From positions 1 to 48,933 of the forward strand of contig JAJPIT010000112.1 in NCBI GenBank assembly GCA_021324615.1: a DNA stretch of 48,933 bases, in the 5' to 3' direction. The translations under genes and the position numbers were made by a program. Below, piece by piece: positions 25,426 through 34,040 of the stretch. How positions within the stretch are numbered: position 1 is the first letter of the stretch; each line of letters begins with the position of its first letter. The notes under the pieces were generated by a model. It was not told the origin of the DNA, ran no database searches, and saw nothing but the letters and a program-made list of their open reading frames with translations. The DNA comes from Terriglobia bacterium (lineage in GTDB: Bacteria > Acidobacteriota > Terriglobia > Bryobacterales > Bryobacteraceae).

Positions 25426-28346
25426 GAGTGATTTTGCGGAGCCGGCAGCGTCACCGATACCGTGGTGCCGCGGCCCGGCGCGGTGGCCAGCTCCAGTTCC
25501 GCGCCGATGTGGCTGGCCCGCTCCTTCATTCCGATCAGGCCATAGTGGCCGTTCTTGGAGGAGCCGTTTTCCGGAAAGCCGCTGCCGTCGTCGCGCACGG
25601 AAAGCCGCAGCGCCTTGGGGGTGTAATCAAGCGCGACCTCCACCGTCCGCGCGCCGGAGTGCTTCACCGAATTGGTCACCGCTTCCTGCGCGATCCGGAC
25701 CAGATTGTATTCCACATCCGGCGCCAGACCCGCCGGCCGGTCTTGCAGATTCAGCTTCAGCCGGATGTCCTTGGTTTCCGTGATCTGGCGCGCCGCCCGT
25801 TCAATCGCCGCCGCCAGATTCGACCGCCCGCTGCGCAAGCCCGCCACGCTCCGCCGCGTTTCCTTCAGGCAGGCGCCCGCGTCGGCGATGATCTCCTCCA
25901 GCGCGCCGCGCTCTTCGGCGGATTTCATCCGCCCGGCCAGCGCCTGCATCTCCATGGTGATGCCGGAAAGCCCCTGGATCAGCGTATCGTGCAGCTCGCG
26001 CGCGATGCGGTTGCGCTCGGTCAGAATCAGGTTGAACTGCTCGCGCAGCGTGCGGATGCGCAACTGATACGCCGCCCAGATCGCCAGCCCGAGCAGCGCC
26101 GCCACCATCGGCCAGAACCACGCGCGCTGATAATAGTGTGAGGCCAGCTCAAAACTGACCGCCGCGCCGGAGTCGTTGCAGGCGCCGTCGATGTTGCACG
26201 CCCGCACGCGGAACCGGAAGCTGCCCGGCGGAAGATTGGTGTAATAGGCTTCCCGCCGCGTGCCCGCGTTGATCCAATCGCGGTCATAGCCTTCCAGGAT
26301 GTAGCTGAAGGTGATCCGCGTCGGCGAAAGATAGCTCAGCCCGGCGTAGGTGATTTCCACGTTCTTGCGGCCAGGAGCCAGCTTTGCGATCTGCGCCGGC
26401 GTCTCCCGCTCGCCGTTGACCGTGACGTCTTCGATCACCACCGGTGGCGGCGGCACGTTGCGTGTCAGATGACGCGGATCCAGCACGATCAGCCCCCGGA
26501 TGGTGGAAAACCAGACCCGGTCGTCGTGCGTCACCGTCACCGGCGGCTGCACGCCGGATTTGCACTCGATCACCCGCAGGGCGTCGGTGGGGCTGTAGGG
26601 CGTGCTCGTGATTTTCTTTAAGTGGCCCGCGGCGAATTTGCGCAGATCGCTCTCCGGAACCCAGAAGATGCCCTTGCTGCACGCCATCCAGAGATGATCC
26701 TCAGCGTCCGCCGCCAGGCCGTAGATCTCGCTGTCGAACAGGCCGTCGCGCATCAGGAAGGTCGAGATCTTCCCGTTCTCGATCAGCCGCAGCCCCCCGC
26801 CGCTCATCCCGATCCAGATGGCGCCCGTGCGGTCGCGGTAAAACGAGCTGGCTCCACGCAGCGGCGCCCCGTTTTGCAATACCTCTTCCGCCTGGCCGCC
26901 GGCATAGGCCAGTACCGAGTTGGGCGTCGCCAGATAAATCCGCCCGGCGCCGTCCTGGCCCATCGCTGAAACCGGCGCGGAGACCGATAATCCCGCCGGC
27001 CGCGTAAAGGCGCTTTTGCGGAACTCGGCTACGCCTTTCGCCGTGCCCGCCCACAACGTCCCGGACCGGTCGCGCAGCAGGGAGCGAACATCGTCCGACG
27101 GCAATCCGTCGGCACGGGTATAGGTTCGCGCCACGCGCCCGTTCACCAGCCGGCTCAAGCCCCGGTCCGTGCCCACCCACAAGCCGCCGTCATCTTCGGC
27201 CAGAGCGTAGATAAAGTTCGACGGCAGCCCGTCCTTGACCGTCAGGGTGGTGAACTTACGGCCATCGAAGCGGCTGAGCCCCGCCCCCAGCGTCCCCACC
27301 CAGATATTGGATCCTCGATCCTCCAGAACCGGACCGGTGTCGTTGCTCGGCAGCCCTTCGTTTTCGGTGTAGGGAACCGCCCGGCCGTCCAGAAACTGAT
27401 TCAGCCCGTGCTTGGTCCCCACCCACAAGCTGCCTTCCCGATCCTGCAAAATCGAATAAACGTTGCTCTGCGACAAGCCGTCGGCGGGCCGGAAGCTCAC
27501 CGCTTCGCCGTTTCGCAGACGGCTAAAGCCGGCGCGCGTGCCGATCCACAGACTGCCGTCGGGGCTGGCGAAAAGGCTCAGAACCCAGTTATCGGAAAGC
27601 CCGTTGCGGATGGTCAGCAAACGCTCCCGGCCGTCTTTCACCTCTACCAGCCCTTCGGTGGTCCCGACCCACATCGTGCCATCCTGCTGGAAGGCGATGG
27701 CGCGGACGCCGGCGTCGGAGGGCATCGAGGCCAGCGGGCGCGGAACAAATTTCTGACCGTCCCATACCGCAAGTTTGGTGCTCTCGCCACCGGCCCAGAG
27801 TTTGCCGTCCGGACCCACCGCCGCCGCGCGCACCACCTCGCTCGACAGTCCGTCGGCGCGATGAAAAACCTGAATTTTGCCGTCCGCGAAGCGGACCAGC
27901 CCGGCGGTGGTGCACGCCCAGATTTCATTTCCGGCCGCAACGACGCACTGGATCGTATCCGAGGGCATGCCATTGGCCTGCGTGTAATGCATCACCGCGC
28001 CTGCATCCAGCCGGTACACGCCGGATTCATTGGTGCCGATCCACAGCGCGCCGTCCGGCGCCTGCGCCATGCCGCGAATCCAGATGTCGGCGGGCGCGCT
28101 CTTGTAAATATCCTCCAGCGTGCGGAAGCGCACGCCGTCGAACCGCACCACGCCGGTCTGCGTTCCCAGCCAAAGATAGCCGTCGCGCGTTTGCAGGATG
28201 GAGTAAATGGAAGCGTCCGGCAAGCCCTGCTGCACCTGCCAGATCCGGTGAACGTACTGGGTCAGCGTGCGGTTCGGCTCCAGCGCCTCGAGCGGCGCAA
28301 GAAGCGACACCGCTACCGCCAACAACACAAAGGGCCGCAACCGCAT
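25422..28346 (-). CDS. Two-component sensor kinase with double beta-propeller sensor (Reg_prop-Y_Y_Y-HisKA_3)
   Basis: Membrane sensor kinase of 974 aa (ATG 28346; a TTG at 28370 is less likely). After the signal peptide, about fourteen two-component-propeller repeats of the type DGYLWLGTQTGVVRFDG fill residues ~40-640, enough for two seven-bladed propellers. A Y_Y_Y domain follows (VEITYAGLSYLSPTRITFSY), then one membrane helix (PMVAALLGLAIWAAYQL). The dimerisation/phosphoacceptor motif ERNRIARELHDTLIQG has its His near residue 790, followed by an ATPase domain (RIAQEAVTNSVKHSG; DDGSGFPENG). This layout resembles Bacteroidetes carbohydrate sensors but lacks the fused receiver and AraC domains; the separate NarL-type regulator supplies the output. 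Confidence 0.95.
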   Translation of the reverse strand: MRLRPFVLLAVAVSLLAPLEALEPNRTLTQYVHRIWQVQQGLPDASIYSILQTRDGYLWLGTQTGVVRFDGVRFRTLEDIYKSAPADIWIRGMAQAPDGALWIGTNESGVYRLDAGAVMHYTQANGMPSDTIQCVVAAGNEIWACTTAGLVRFADGKIQVFHRADGLSSEVVRAAAVGPDGKLWAGGESTKLAVWDGQKFVPRPLASMPSDAGVRAIAFQQDGTMWVGTTEGLVEVKDGRERLLTIRNGLSDNWVLSLFASPDGSLWIGTRAGFSRLRNGEAVSFRPADGLSQSNVYSILQDREGSLWVGTKHGLNQFLDGRAVPYTENEGLPSNDTGPVLEDRGSNIWVGTLGAGLSRFDGRKFTTLTVKDGLPSNFIYALAEDDGGLWVGTDRGLSRLVNGRVARTYTRADGLPSDDVRSLLRDRSGTLWAGTAKGVAEFRKSAFTRPAGLSVSAPVSAMGQDGAGRIYLATPNSVLAYAGGQAEEVLQNGAPLRGASSFYRDRTGAIWIGMSGGGLRLIENGKISTFLMRDGLFDSEIYGLAADAEDHLWMACSKGIFWVPESDLRKFAAGHLKKITSTPYSPTDALRVIECKSGVQPPVTVTHDDRVWFSTIRGLIVLDPRHLTRNVPPPPVVIEDVTVNGERETPAQIAKLAPGRKNVEITYAGLSYLSPTRITFSYILEGYDRDWINAGTRREAYYTNLPPGSFRFRVRACNIDGACNDSGAAVSFELASHYYQRAWFWPMVAALLGLAIWAAYQLRIRTLREQFNLILTERNRIARELHDTLIQGLSGITMEMQALAGRMKSAEERGALEEIIADAGACLKETRRSVAGLRSGRSNLAAAIERAARQITETKDIRLKLNLQDRPAGLAPDVEYNLVRIAQEAVTNSVKHSGARTVEVALDYTPKALRLSVRDDGSGFPENGSSKNGHYGLIGMKERASHIGAELELATAPGRGTTVSVTLPAPQNHS

Positions 28347-28423
28347 CCTTAATCCAATATTGTCTCGCAAAGCGATTCAATAGTAATGACGGCGGCGGCG
28401 TTCCCGATGTTAGCGGCCTGCCG

Positions 28424-29047
28424 TCAAAAGCCGACCCCGACGCCGGCGGAAATTTCGGTTTGCCACAGCGCGCCGGAGTTGTTAAAGAATCCAAAGCTCG
28501 GCTTGGGCGTGACATATTCGCGGGCGTCCAGCCGCGCGGCCCAGATCCCATGAATATGGACCTTCACTCCAGCCCCAAAATTCGCCCCGAATTTCGTCGA
28601 TCCGTTATAAGACGAGCCGCCCGGCGGAACGAAATTATCAAACTGCACACCCGCCGTCAGAAATGGCCGCATCTTCGCGTCGGTTCCCGTGAACGGATAA
28701 TACAGCGCGTTGAAGTTGCCCTGATGCATGTGCATGGACAACGAGAACGGCCCCGACCCGAGCGCGGCGGCCGCCGCCTGATCGAAGTTCAGCGACATGT
28801 GGTTGAACGAATAACCCACCTCGGCGCCGTAGTGATCCTTCACATTAAAGTTGAACCGGAAACTGAAGCGATAACCATTTCCCAGGGTGATGTCATTGGA
28901 GCCGGCGGTGGTAAACGGATTCAACGTGCCGAGACCAGCATTGCCATTAAAAATCGACCAACCGTAATTAAACCAGAATTCTCCGGCCTGCCCCCAGGCC
29001 ATGGTGGAAAAACAGCCCATTGCCAACAGCAAAGGAAGTCTTTTCAT
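28424..29047 (-). CDS. Outer-membrane beta-barrel protein
   Basis: Secreted protein of 207 aa. ATG 29047 has an ideal AGGAGG Shine-Dalgarno and begins a signal peptide (KRLPLLLAMGCFSTMAWGQA). The mature part alternates aromatic and polar residues in short strands (GYRFSFRFNFNVKDHYGAEV; FLTAGVQFDNFVPPGG; GANFGAGVKVHIHGIWAARL) and ends GVGVGF, with C-terminal Phe as in Bam substrates. It resembles OmpA/OmpW-type eight-strand barrels. The function is unknown. It lies just upstream of the sensor-kinase operon on the same strand, with a 77-base gap. Confidence 0.82.
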   Translation of the reverse strand: MKRLPLLLAMGCFSTMAWGQAGEFWFNYGWSIFNGNAGLGTLNPFTTAGSNDITLGNGYRFSFRFNFNVKDHYGAEVGYSFNHMSLNFDQAAAAALGSGPFSLSMHMHQGNFNALYYPFTGTDAKMRPFLTAGVQFDNFVPPGGSSYNGSTKFGANFGAGVKVHIHGIWAARLDAREYVTPKPSFGFFNNSGALWQTEISAGVGVGF

Positions 29048-29234
29048 GTTCCTCCTGATGCATTCGGTGAAACCGACGTTACATTTGCCCACATCAGAAC
29101 CAGAAATTTCATGCGGCTCCGCACCTTCAAAAAAGTGATGAAGCACAACAGCCGCGGCGCCAGTCCCGAACCGATTTTATCGCGTTTCCCTGCCCGCGGT
29201 GTTCCTTCCCGCGGAAGAAACCTCCGGGACCTGG

Positions 29235-29576
29235 TCACACCTTGCCGGCGTCCGCCGCTTTTTGAATCCGGAGCACCTCCACATCGGAAACCGCGATCAG
29301 CCCTTCCTCCATCATCTCCTCCACCACGGGCAGAAGCCGTTGAACGTTTTCCGCGCTGTCCACGATTTGAATGACGATGGGCAGGTCGCGCCGGACCAGA
29401 TGCGAGCGGTGAATCTCCGCCGCGCCGCCGTACCCTTCCAAGCCTCGAAATACGGTCGCGCCGGCGATCTTCAGCTCCCGGCACTTTTCGACGACGGCTT
29501 CATGCAAGGGTTTGCCCCGATAGCGGTCGCGTTCGGTGAAGTGCAGCCGCAGCAGCTTAGCCGGCTGGTAGGGCAT
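29235..29576 (-). CDS. DUF190 protein, single domain
   Basis: A 113-aa protein of the DUF190 family, which adopts a PII-like fold and is often found with fluoride channels. Family pattern: LLRLHFTERDRYRGKPLHEA, then AGATVFRGLEGYGGAAEIH, then DLPIVIQIVDSAENVQRLLP, and MMEEGLIAVSDVEVLRI. The chosen ATG (29576) has GAGG 6 bases upstream; another ATG at 29582 is possible. It overlaps the end of the preceding two-domain gene by about 20 bases. Last gene of the crcB operon. Its molecular role in fluoride resistance is not established. Confidence 0.9.
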   Translation of the reverse strand: MPYQPAKLLRLHFTERDRYRGKPLHEAVVEKCRELKIAGATVFRGLEGYGGAAEIHRSHLVRRDLPIVIQIVDSAENVQRLLPVVEEMMEEGLIAVSDVEVLRIQKAADAGKV

Positions 29577-30288
29577 CGGCATCCTCAGAAGAATTGGCGC
29601 GAACCAGCCGGACGATGTCGGCGTCCGAGACCACAATCAGCCCGTCCTGGAGCATCTGTTCGACCGCCTCGGCCGCCCGCTTCAGCTTTTCTTCGGATTC
29701 GACGACAGAGATCATGACCGGAAGATCGCGGGCGGCGTGAAAGAAGCTCTGCCGGTGTGTGTGGCCCTTGGCGCCGTAGCCCAGGATGCCACGGTACACC
29801 GTCGCGCCGGCGATGTCCATCATGCGCAGCCGCTGCACGATGGCGTCGTAGAGCGGCTCGCCCTGCCAGCGGTCCGCCTCGCCCAGAAAGATGCGCATCA
29901 GCTTGGCCTTGCCCGCCTTCCGGATGCGCGGCTGCGGGGCCTCCGCCGCGCGCCGGTCCTGCATGGCTGCCTTTACCACGGTGGTGTCCTGCACCTCGAT
30001 CAGGCCGTCAGTGACCATCTCATAAAGCGCCGGGAGCAGCTCCTCCACTTTGGCCGCGGCCTCGACGAATTCGATGCGGATCGGGAGATGTTCGGCCAGG
30101 GCTTCCACCTTGGGTGTGTGGAGCACACGATGTGCTCCAAATCCGGCCAGAGCGCGGGTCGCCGTCGCCCCGGCCACGCCTTTGCGCATCAGAAACGACA
30201 GAATGGATTCATACAACGGATCGAGGCGCCGCTGCGTGTCTTCGTTGACGTAGATCGTAACCTTCTTCGCGGCCCCCTTGGCAAGCAT
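29557..30288 (-). CDS. DUF190 protein, two fused domains
   Basis: A 243-aa protein with two DUF190 domains in tandem. Domain 1 (residues ~5-110) has VTIYVNEDTQRRLDPLYESI, GVAGATATRALAGFG and MVTDGLIEVQDTTVV; domain 2 (residues ~130-235) has RIFLGEADRWQGEPLYDAIV, DIAGATVYRGILGYGAKG, RDLPVMISVVESEEKL and QDGLIVVSDADIVRL. AGGAGG lies 4 bases before the ATG. Domain 1 has diverged more (it lacks the usual GYG, reading GFG). With the next gene, three DUF190 units follow crcB. PII-like trimer formation and ligand binding are inferred from the family fold. Confidence 0.9.
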   Translation of the reverse strand: MLAKGAAKKVTIYVNEDTQRRLDPLYESILSFLMRKGVAGATATRALAGFGAHRVLHTPKVEALAEHLPIRIEFVEAAAKVEELLPALYEMVTDGLIEVQDTTVVKAAMQDRRAAEAPQPRIRKAGKAKLMRIFLGEADRWQGEPLYDAIVQRLRMMDIAGATVYRGILGYGAKGHTHRQSFFHAARDLPVMISVVESEEKLKRAAEAVEQMLQDGLIVVSDADIVRLVRANSSEDADALPAG

Positions 30289-30321
30289 GCCGCCTCCTTT
30301 TCTAGCTTTATACGCTCCGGA

Positions 30322-30696
30322 TCACCGCTTCGCCGCGATCATCGATCCCAGCCAGACGGCGGCGTATCCCAGCGTCACGCTTCCCACAATGTTGAGCAAG
30401 CCGAGCCACCGGCCTCCGTCTTTCACCAGGCAGAACGTTTCCCACTCGAAGCTTGAGAAAGTCGTATAGCCGCCAAGCACCCCCACGACCAGCAGCAACC
30501 GCCAGTTGGGATGCGGCTCAAGCCGCTCGGTGAGCAGAGTCATCAGCAGGCCGATTAAGAACGATCCGGAAACGTTGATCGCGAAGGTCCCGAACGGAAA
30601 CCGGGGACCCAGCCGGTTCATGACCGCCGCGCCAAAAATATAACGGATCAAGGACCCTGCCGCTCCCCCGAGCATCACCATGATGTAGCGATCCAA
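30322..30696 (-). CDS. crcB: Fluoride ion channel/exporter CrcB (Fluc)
   Basis: Small four-helix membrane protein, 124 aa, that works as a dual-topology dimer to let fluoride leave the cell. Family motifs: LGGAAGSLIRYIFG, FGTFAINVSGSFLIGLL and the central VVGVLGGYTTFSSFEWE (GGxTTFS with Phe-box residues). The start is TTG at 30696, supported by GGAGG 7 bases upstream; an ATG lies six codons in but would cut helix 1. A fluoride riboswitch precedes it, and two DUF190 genes follow. Confidence 0.95.
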   Translation of the reverse strand: MDRYIMVMLGGAAGSLIRYIFGAAVMNRLGPRFPFGTFAINVSGSFLIGLLMTLLTERLEPHPNWRLLLVVGVLGGYTTFSSFEWETFCLVKDGGRWLGLLNIVGSVTLGYAAVWLGSMIAAKR

Positions 30697-30774
30697 AGCC
30701 GCGCCTCCGCCGCAAACTGAAAATTCCGGGGAAATGGCTGAGGGCTGGATAGCAGGCTCCTACAGCGCTTCCCG

Positions 30775-30823
30775 CCATAGGAGTCATTGGCCGCTGCCGC
30801 GGCGTTAAGCGGACTCCACCGCT
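30775..30823 (-). promoter_or_regulatory. Fluoride riboswitch aptamer (crcB motif)
   Basis: On the minus strand, AGCGG at 30819-30823 pairs with CCGCT at 30808-30812, closing a loop that contains GGAGTC (30812-30817). That loop segment is complementary to GACTCC at 30780-30785, the pseudoknot of the crcB motif. Between them, GCCGC (30799-30803) and GCGGC (30790-30794) form a second hairpin with a GGCA loop, preceded by the conserved AAC. The order and conserved patches (GGTGGAGTCCGC; AACGCC; AATGACTCCTA) match the known fluoride aptamer, with AATG where GATG is commoner. It is 78 bases upstream of the crcB TTG. The expression platform is unclear: no T run is seen, so translational control is possible. 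Confidence 0.85.
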
Positions 30824-30900
30824 GTCTTCTACCTCATAGAGTACAGCACACGGCGCGCCCGATACAAGCGTCCCGGAACCGGGGGCGAGGAAAACAATCG

Positions 30901-30926
30901 TTGATGATCGGCGGCCCCATCATCAA
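30901..30926. repeat. Short perfect hairpin, TTGATGAT/ATCATCAA
   Basis: An 8-bp perfect inverted repeat (30901-30908 with 30919-30926) around a 10-base GC-rich loop. It lies between the coiled-coil gene (ending at 31008) and the fluoride riboswitch. It could be a terminator stem, an operator or chance. Confidence 0.3.
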
Positions 30927-30945
30927 GACGTCCGAACCGCAATTG

Positions 30946-30991
30946 CTATGGGGACCGGCGTGCGGCCGGGAAACCGACGCCGTCCCCATAG
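30946..30991. terminator. Long hairpin downstream of the coiled-coil gene
   Basis: CTATGGGGACCGGCGT (30946-30961) pairs with ACGCCGTCCCCATAG (30977-30991) as a 15-bp stem with one bulged C. It starts 17 bases after the stop codon of the coiled-coil gene on the minus strand, which fits a terminator that isolates the fluoride operon. There is no T run. Confidence 0.55.
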
Positions 30992-31007
30992 TCCTCCGAT
31001 CAAAGCC

Positions 31008-31883
31008 CTACCGGCGCGCCATCTTCACTTTCGGCGTCGCCAGGTAGCCCACGATCTCATCCTTCTTGATCTGGTTCACCACGATCTCGTCCGGCTGCTT
31101 GTTGTCGCTGACGTAAAGCTGCACCGGCTCGTTGATCGTCTTGTCCTTCTTTTCGACTTTCTTGTCGTCAGCGAGGATCACGATCGTGTAGCGGTTCCGC
31201 TTGGGATCCACCTTCTTCAGGGTCAGCGTCAGGTCGCCGACCTTCTGGGTCATGTTGCGCTTGTTCAGATCGAACTCAAAGTAGTTCCGCTCCCCCAGCT
31301 CGCGAAGCGCGGCCAGATCCTTGGAGTTGGTCGCGATCAGGCCGCTCATCACCCCCAGATCGCCCATGGCGCGCTTCAGGTCGCTGCCGGTCTTTTCCAG
31401 CTCCGATTGCGTCGCTGCCAGATCGGTCTTCACCGTCGTCACATCCGTTTTGACCCCGCTCACGTCGCTGGAAACCTCGGTCAGCTTCGCGGTCGCCGTC
31501 GAGGTTTCATCCTTGAGCTGGCTCAACTGCTCCGCGACTTCCTTCTGCTGATCGTCCAGCCGCCGCGCCAGCTCCATGCTCTGTTTGCGCGTCTCCGACC
31601 GCGCCTTGCTCAGCGCGGAATTGGCCGCATCGTTGGCGTTCTTGATCTCCTCATTGATCGCCTGAAGACGCTGCTGGAGCAGCGAGGTGGTCGCATCGCT
31701 GATCTTGCTCAACTGCGCCTGCGTGTCCTGCTGCTGCTCGGCCATCTCCTGTGCCAGATGATTCGACCGCACCAGCAGATATCCGTCGCCGGCCAGCGCC
31801 AGCATCAGCCCTCCGCTCAAGGCGGCAATAAGCAACGGGTGCGAATTGCTACGCACTTCGGGTTTGTCCAGTTCGTTTGACAT
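31008..31883 (-). CDS. Membrane-anchored coiled-coil protein of unknown function
   Basis: A 291-aa protein, not recognised as a named family. After a short cytoplasmic tail comes one membrane helix (LLIAALSGGLMLALAGDGYL, about residues 17-36), then a long heptad-rich helical region (about residues 40-195, for example ELARRLDDQQKEVAEQLSQL and SDVSGVKTDVTTVKTDL). The C-terminal ~95 residues look beta-rich (NYFEFDLNKRNMTQKVGDLT; RYTIVILADDKKVEKK; EPVQLYVSDNKQPDEIVVNQ). AGGAG lies 9 bases before the ATG. Orientation suggests the coiled coil and C-terminal domain are periplasmic. It resembles chemoreceptor-like rods only in being coiled-coil. Confidence 0.82.
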   Translation of the reverse strand: MSNELDKPEVRSNSHPLLIAALSGGLMLALAGDGYLLVRSNHLAQEMAEQQQDTQAQLSKISDATTSLLQQRLQAINEEIKNANDAANSALSKARSETRKQSMELARRLDDQQKEVAEQLSQLKDETSTATAKLTEVSSDVSGVKTDVTTVKTDLAATQSELEKTGSDLKRAMGDLGVMSGLIATNSKDLAALRELGERNYFEFDLNKRNMTQKVGDLTLTLKKVDPKRNRYTIVILADDKKVEKKDKTINEPVQLYVSDNKQPDEIVVNQIKKDEIVGYLATPKVKMARR

Positions 31884-32081
31884 TTCTCTAAACTCCTTGG
31901 GGCCAGGCGTTTGAAGTTCTCCGAGCAGCCTTGACCATCAACACGCAGGGCTGCACGGCGCATGCCACACCCGAACAAATCACGGAAACGATGTTTTCCA
32001 GGCACTTAGCCAACGGAGGGCGCAGGCTCCCGCGCGATTTTTCCGCGTAATGTTTACGAGAACCGGCGAAGTTACGGAATC

Positions 32082-33188
32082 TTACCCCAGAAGCGCCCGC
32101 ACCCGCTCCAGAACATCGCCGTCTTCGGCGCGAATCACGCAGCCAAGCGGCCGCCACCGGTCGAAAAAGCGCTCGCTCACCGCGCCGGCGAAAATCGAGA
32201 TCACCGAAACGCCGCTGGCGGAGGCGACGTGGCCGCCCGCCGAATCGTAGCCGATATACCGCTTGGACCGCGCAATCTCAGCGGCGAAAGAGGCGAAAGA
32301 TCCCTGATGCGTGCGCATTCCGGGCGGAATCGCGCGCTCCACCCGGTCGCGCTCTTCCGCGCTTCCGCCCAGATCAACCAGCACGGACCGCCCGGCCAGC
32401 AGCTTTAACAATTCGCGCTCGAAATCGCCGCCCACACGCTTGGCTTCGTTGTCTCCCACACCCAGGCTCACGGTGATCTCGGCCGCTTCTCCGGCAGGAG
32501 CCGGCGGCGCGATGTAAGGCCGCGCGTCCACGCCGAAAATCTCCTTGGCCCAGCGCGACGCCAGATCCGGTAAACGCCCCGGCCCCCCGATCTCGCGGCT
32601 CGGAAAGAAAAAATAGCGCGATTCCTCGCACACCGAAATCAGGCCAAGCTGCGTCAGCCGCGAATCCGGATCGATCACGATCCCCTCGTCAAACCACAGC
32701 GAAGCCGACGCGCGCAGCCGCTCAAGCAGCGTTCCGCCGCGCGCGTATGCCACCGGACGATGCCGGATGCGCGGGTCAGAGGAAAACATCTCGTACGATT
32801 TCGCCGGGCCGGCAAAGTAAATCTCCGCGTCAGGATATCGCCGCTTGGCGGCGTCCAGCAGCACGCTGGTCACCGCAACATCCGCGCCCAGCGTCACGCG
32901 CGAGAGAACCCACACCGCGGCGCAGCTTTTCGGGACCTGATTCGCAGGCTCGCTGCCGGGCCGGCGGAGGCGCGCGCGAAGCTCCGGCGCGGCGCGCTCG
33001 ATGACGTCCGTAAACAGCCGCCGGTAAACGCCGCAGAGTCGCGGCTCAAAGGAATCGGCCAGCCGCTCCACCACCACCGACAGCAGCGCGCGCCCCTCAT
33101 CGATTTCCAGCACGCGGTCAAGCAACTCGGCGGGCCAGGTTTCGCCGCGCAGGCAGCAGTCGAGCAGCCGCTTACAGGTATTTTCCAA
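32082..33188 (-). CDS. Glycosyltransferase family 9-like protein with N-terminal extension
   Basis: A 368-aa protein. Residues ~90 onward resemble the GT-B heptosyltransferase (GT9) fold: the N-terminal Rossmann start [20 protein letters not shown] followed by [14 protein letters not shown], a nucleotide-sugar side element [15 protein letters not shown], and the C-terminal [20 protein letters not shown] close to the GT9 donor-site pattern. The first ~90 residues are a helical extension not usual in the family. TTG at 33188 has GGAG 7 bases upstream and overlaps the mtnP end by 17 bases. It is last in an operon of acyl-CoA and methionine-salvage genes. The sugar acceptor is unknown. Confidence 0.78.
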   Translation of the reverse strand: MENTCKRLLDCCLRGETWPAELLDRVLEIDEGRALLSVVVERLADSFEPRLCGVYRRLFTDVIERAAPELRARLRRPGSEPANQVPKSCAAVWVLSRVTLGADVAVTSVLLDAAKRRYPDAEIYFAGPAKSYEMFSSDPRIRHRPVAYARGGTLLERLRASASLWFDEGIVIDPDSRLTQLGLISVCEESRYFFFPSREIGGPGRLPDLASRWAKEIFGVDARPYIAPPAPAGEAAEITVSLGVGDNEAKRVGGDFERELLKLLAGRSVLVDLGGSAEERDRVERAIPPGMRTHQGSFASFAAEIARSKRYIGYDSAGGHVASASGVSVISIFAGAVSERFFDRWRPLGCVIRAEDGDVLERVRALLG

Positions 33189-34032
33189 CCAGGAGCTCCA
33201 GCTTCTTGCGAGTCGCTTCGGGAATTGCCTTTCGATCGGTGATCAGCGCGTTGGCCAGCGCCGATCCGCATTTGCACTCTCGCCTTTCAGGCATGGCGCG
33301 CACCGCGGCTTCGATCACTTTGCAGGCATTCTCCGCGTTTTTGTTCAACACCGCGATAATTTGCTCCACCGTCACCGCATCATGATCCTCGTGCCAGCAG
33401 TCGTAATCGGTCACCATCGCGATGGTCGTATAACAGATCTCGGCTTCGCGCGCCAGCTTGGCTTCCTGAAGATTGGTCATGCCGATCACGTCCATGCCCC
33501 AGCTTCGATACAGCCGCGATTCGGCCAGCGTCGAAAACGCCGGACCTTCCATGCACAGATACGTCCCGCCCGGCTTCGCGTTGACGCCGGCTTCCCGGCA
33601 GGCCGCCGCGGCGACCAAGGCCAGTTGCGGGCATACCGGATGCGCAAAGCTGATGTGCGCCACCAGGCCCTCGCCGAAAAACGTCGACGCCCGCCCGTGC
33701 GTGCGGTCGACGAACTGATCCGGAATCACGAAATCCATCGGCCGGTGCTCTTCCTTGAGCGACCCCACCGCGCTCAGCGAAAGAATCCGCTCCACGCCGA
33801 GCTGCTTGAATCCGTGAATATTCGCGCGAAAATTGAGCTCCGATGGCGAAATACGGTGCCCGCGGCCGTGCCGCGATAAAAACGCAACCTCGCGCCCGGC
33901 CAGCCGGCCCACCACGTAGGCGTCCGAAGGCGCGCCCCAGGGAGTCTGAAGCGCGCGCTCCTGCTGCGCGGTGAATCCCGGCATCGAATACAACCCGCTG
34001 CCACCGATAATGCCGATGCTTGGTTTCTCCAT
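33172..34032 (-). CDS. mtnP: S-methyl-5'-thioadenosine phosphorylase
   Basis: Cleaves methylthioadenosine with phosphate to adenine and methylthioribose 1-phosphate in methionine salvage (286 aa from ATG 34032). Motifs: [14 protein letters not shown] with the phosphate loop, [20 protein letters not shown], the substrate region [20 protein letters not shown], and [20 protein letters not shown], followed by [14 protein letters not shown], whose Asp selects a 6-amino purine. A GTG at 34044 would overlap the epimerase stop, but AGGAG is better placed for the ATG. Possible alternative: a related purine-nucleoside phosphorylase, less likely given these motifs. Confidence 0.93.
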   Translation of the reverse strand: MEKPSIGIIGGSGLYSMPGFTAQQERALQTPWGAPSDAYVVGRLAGREVAFLSRHGRGHRISPSELNFRANIHGFKQLGVERILSLSAVGSLKEEHRPMDFVIPDQFVDRTHGRASTFFGEGLVAHISFAHPVCPQLALVAAAACREAGVNAKPGGTYLCMEGPAFSTLAESRLYRSWGMDVIGMTNLQEAKLAREAEICYTTIAMVTDYDCWHEDHDAVTVEQIIAVLNKNAENACKVIEAAVRAMPERRECKCGSALANALITDRKAIPEATRKKLELLVGKYL

Positions 34033-34040
34033 GGATGGTT

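Noticed and set aside
31884-32081. The roughly 200-base gap before the coiled-coil gene was checked for RNA genes or small proteins.
   Set aside because: Apart from the Shine-Dalgarno of the coiled-coil gene, no convincing structure or reading frame was seen.
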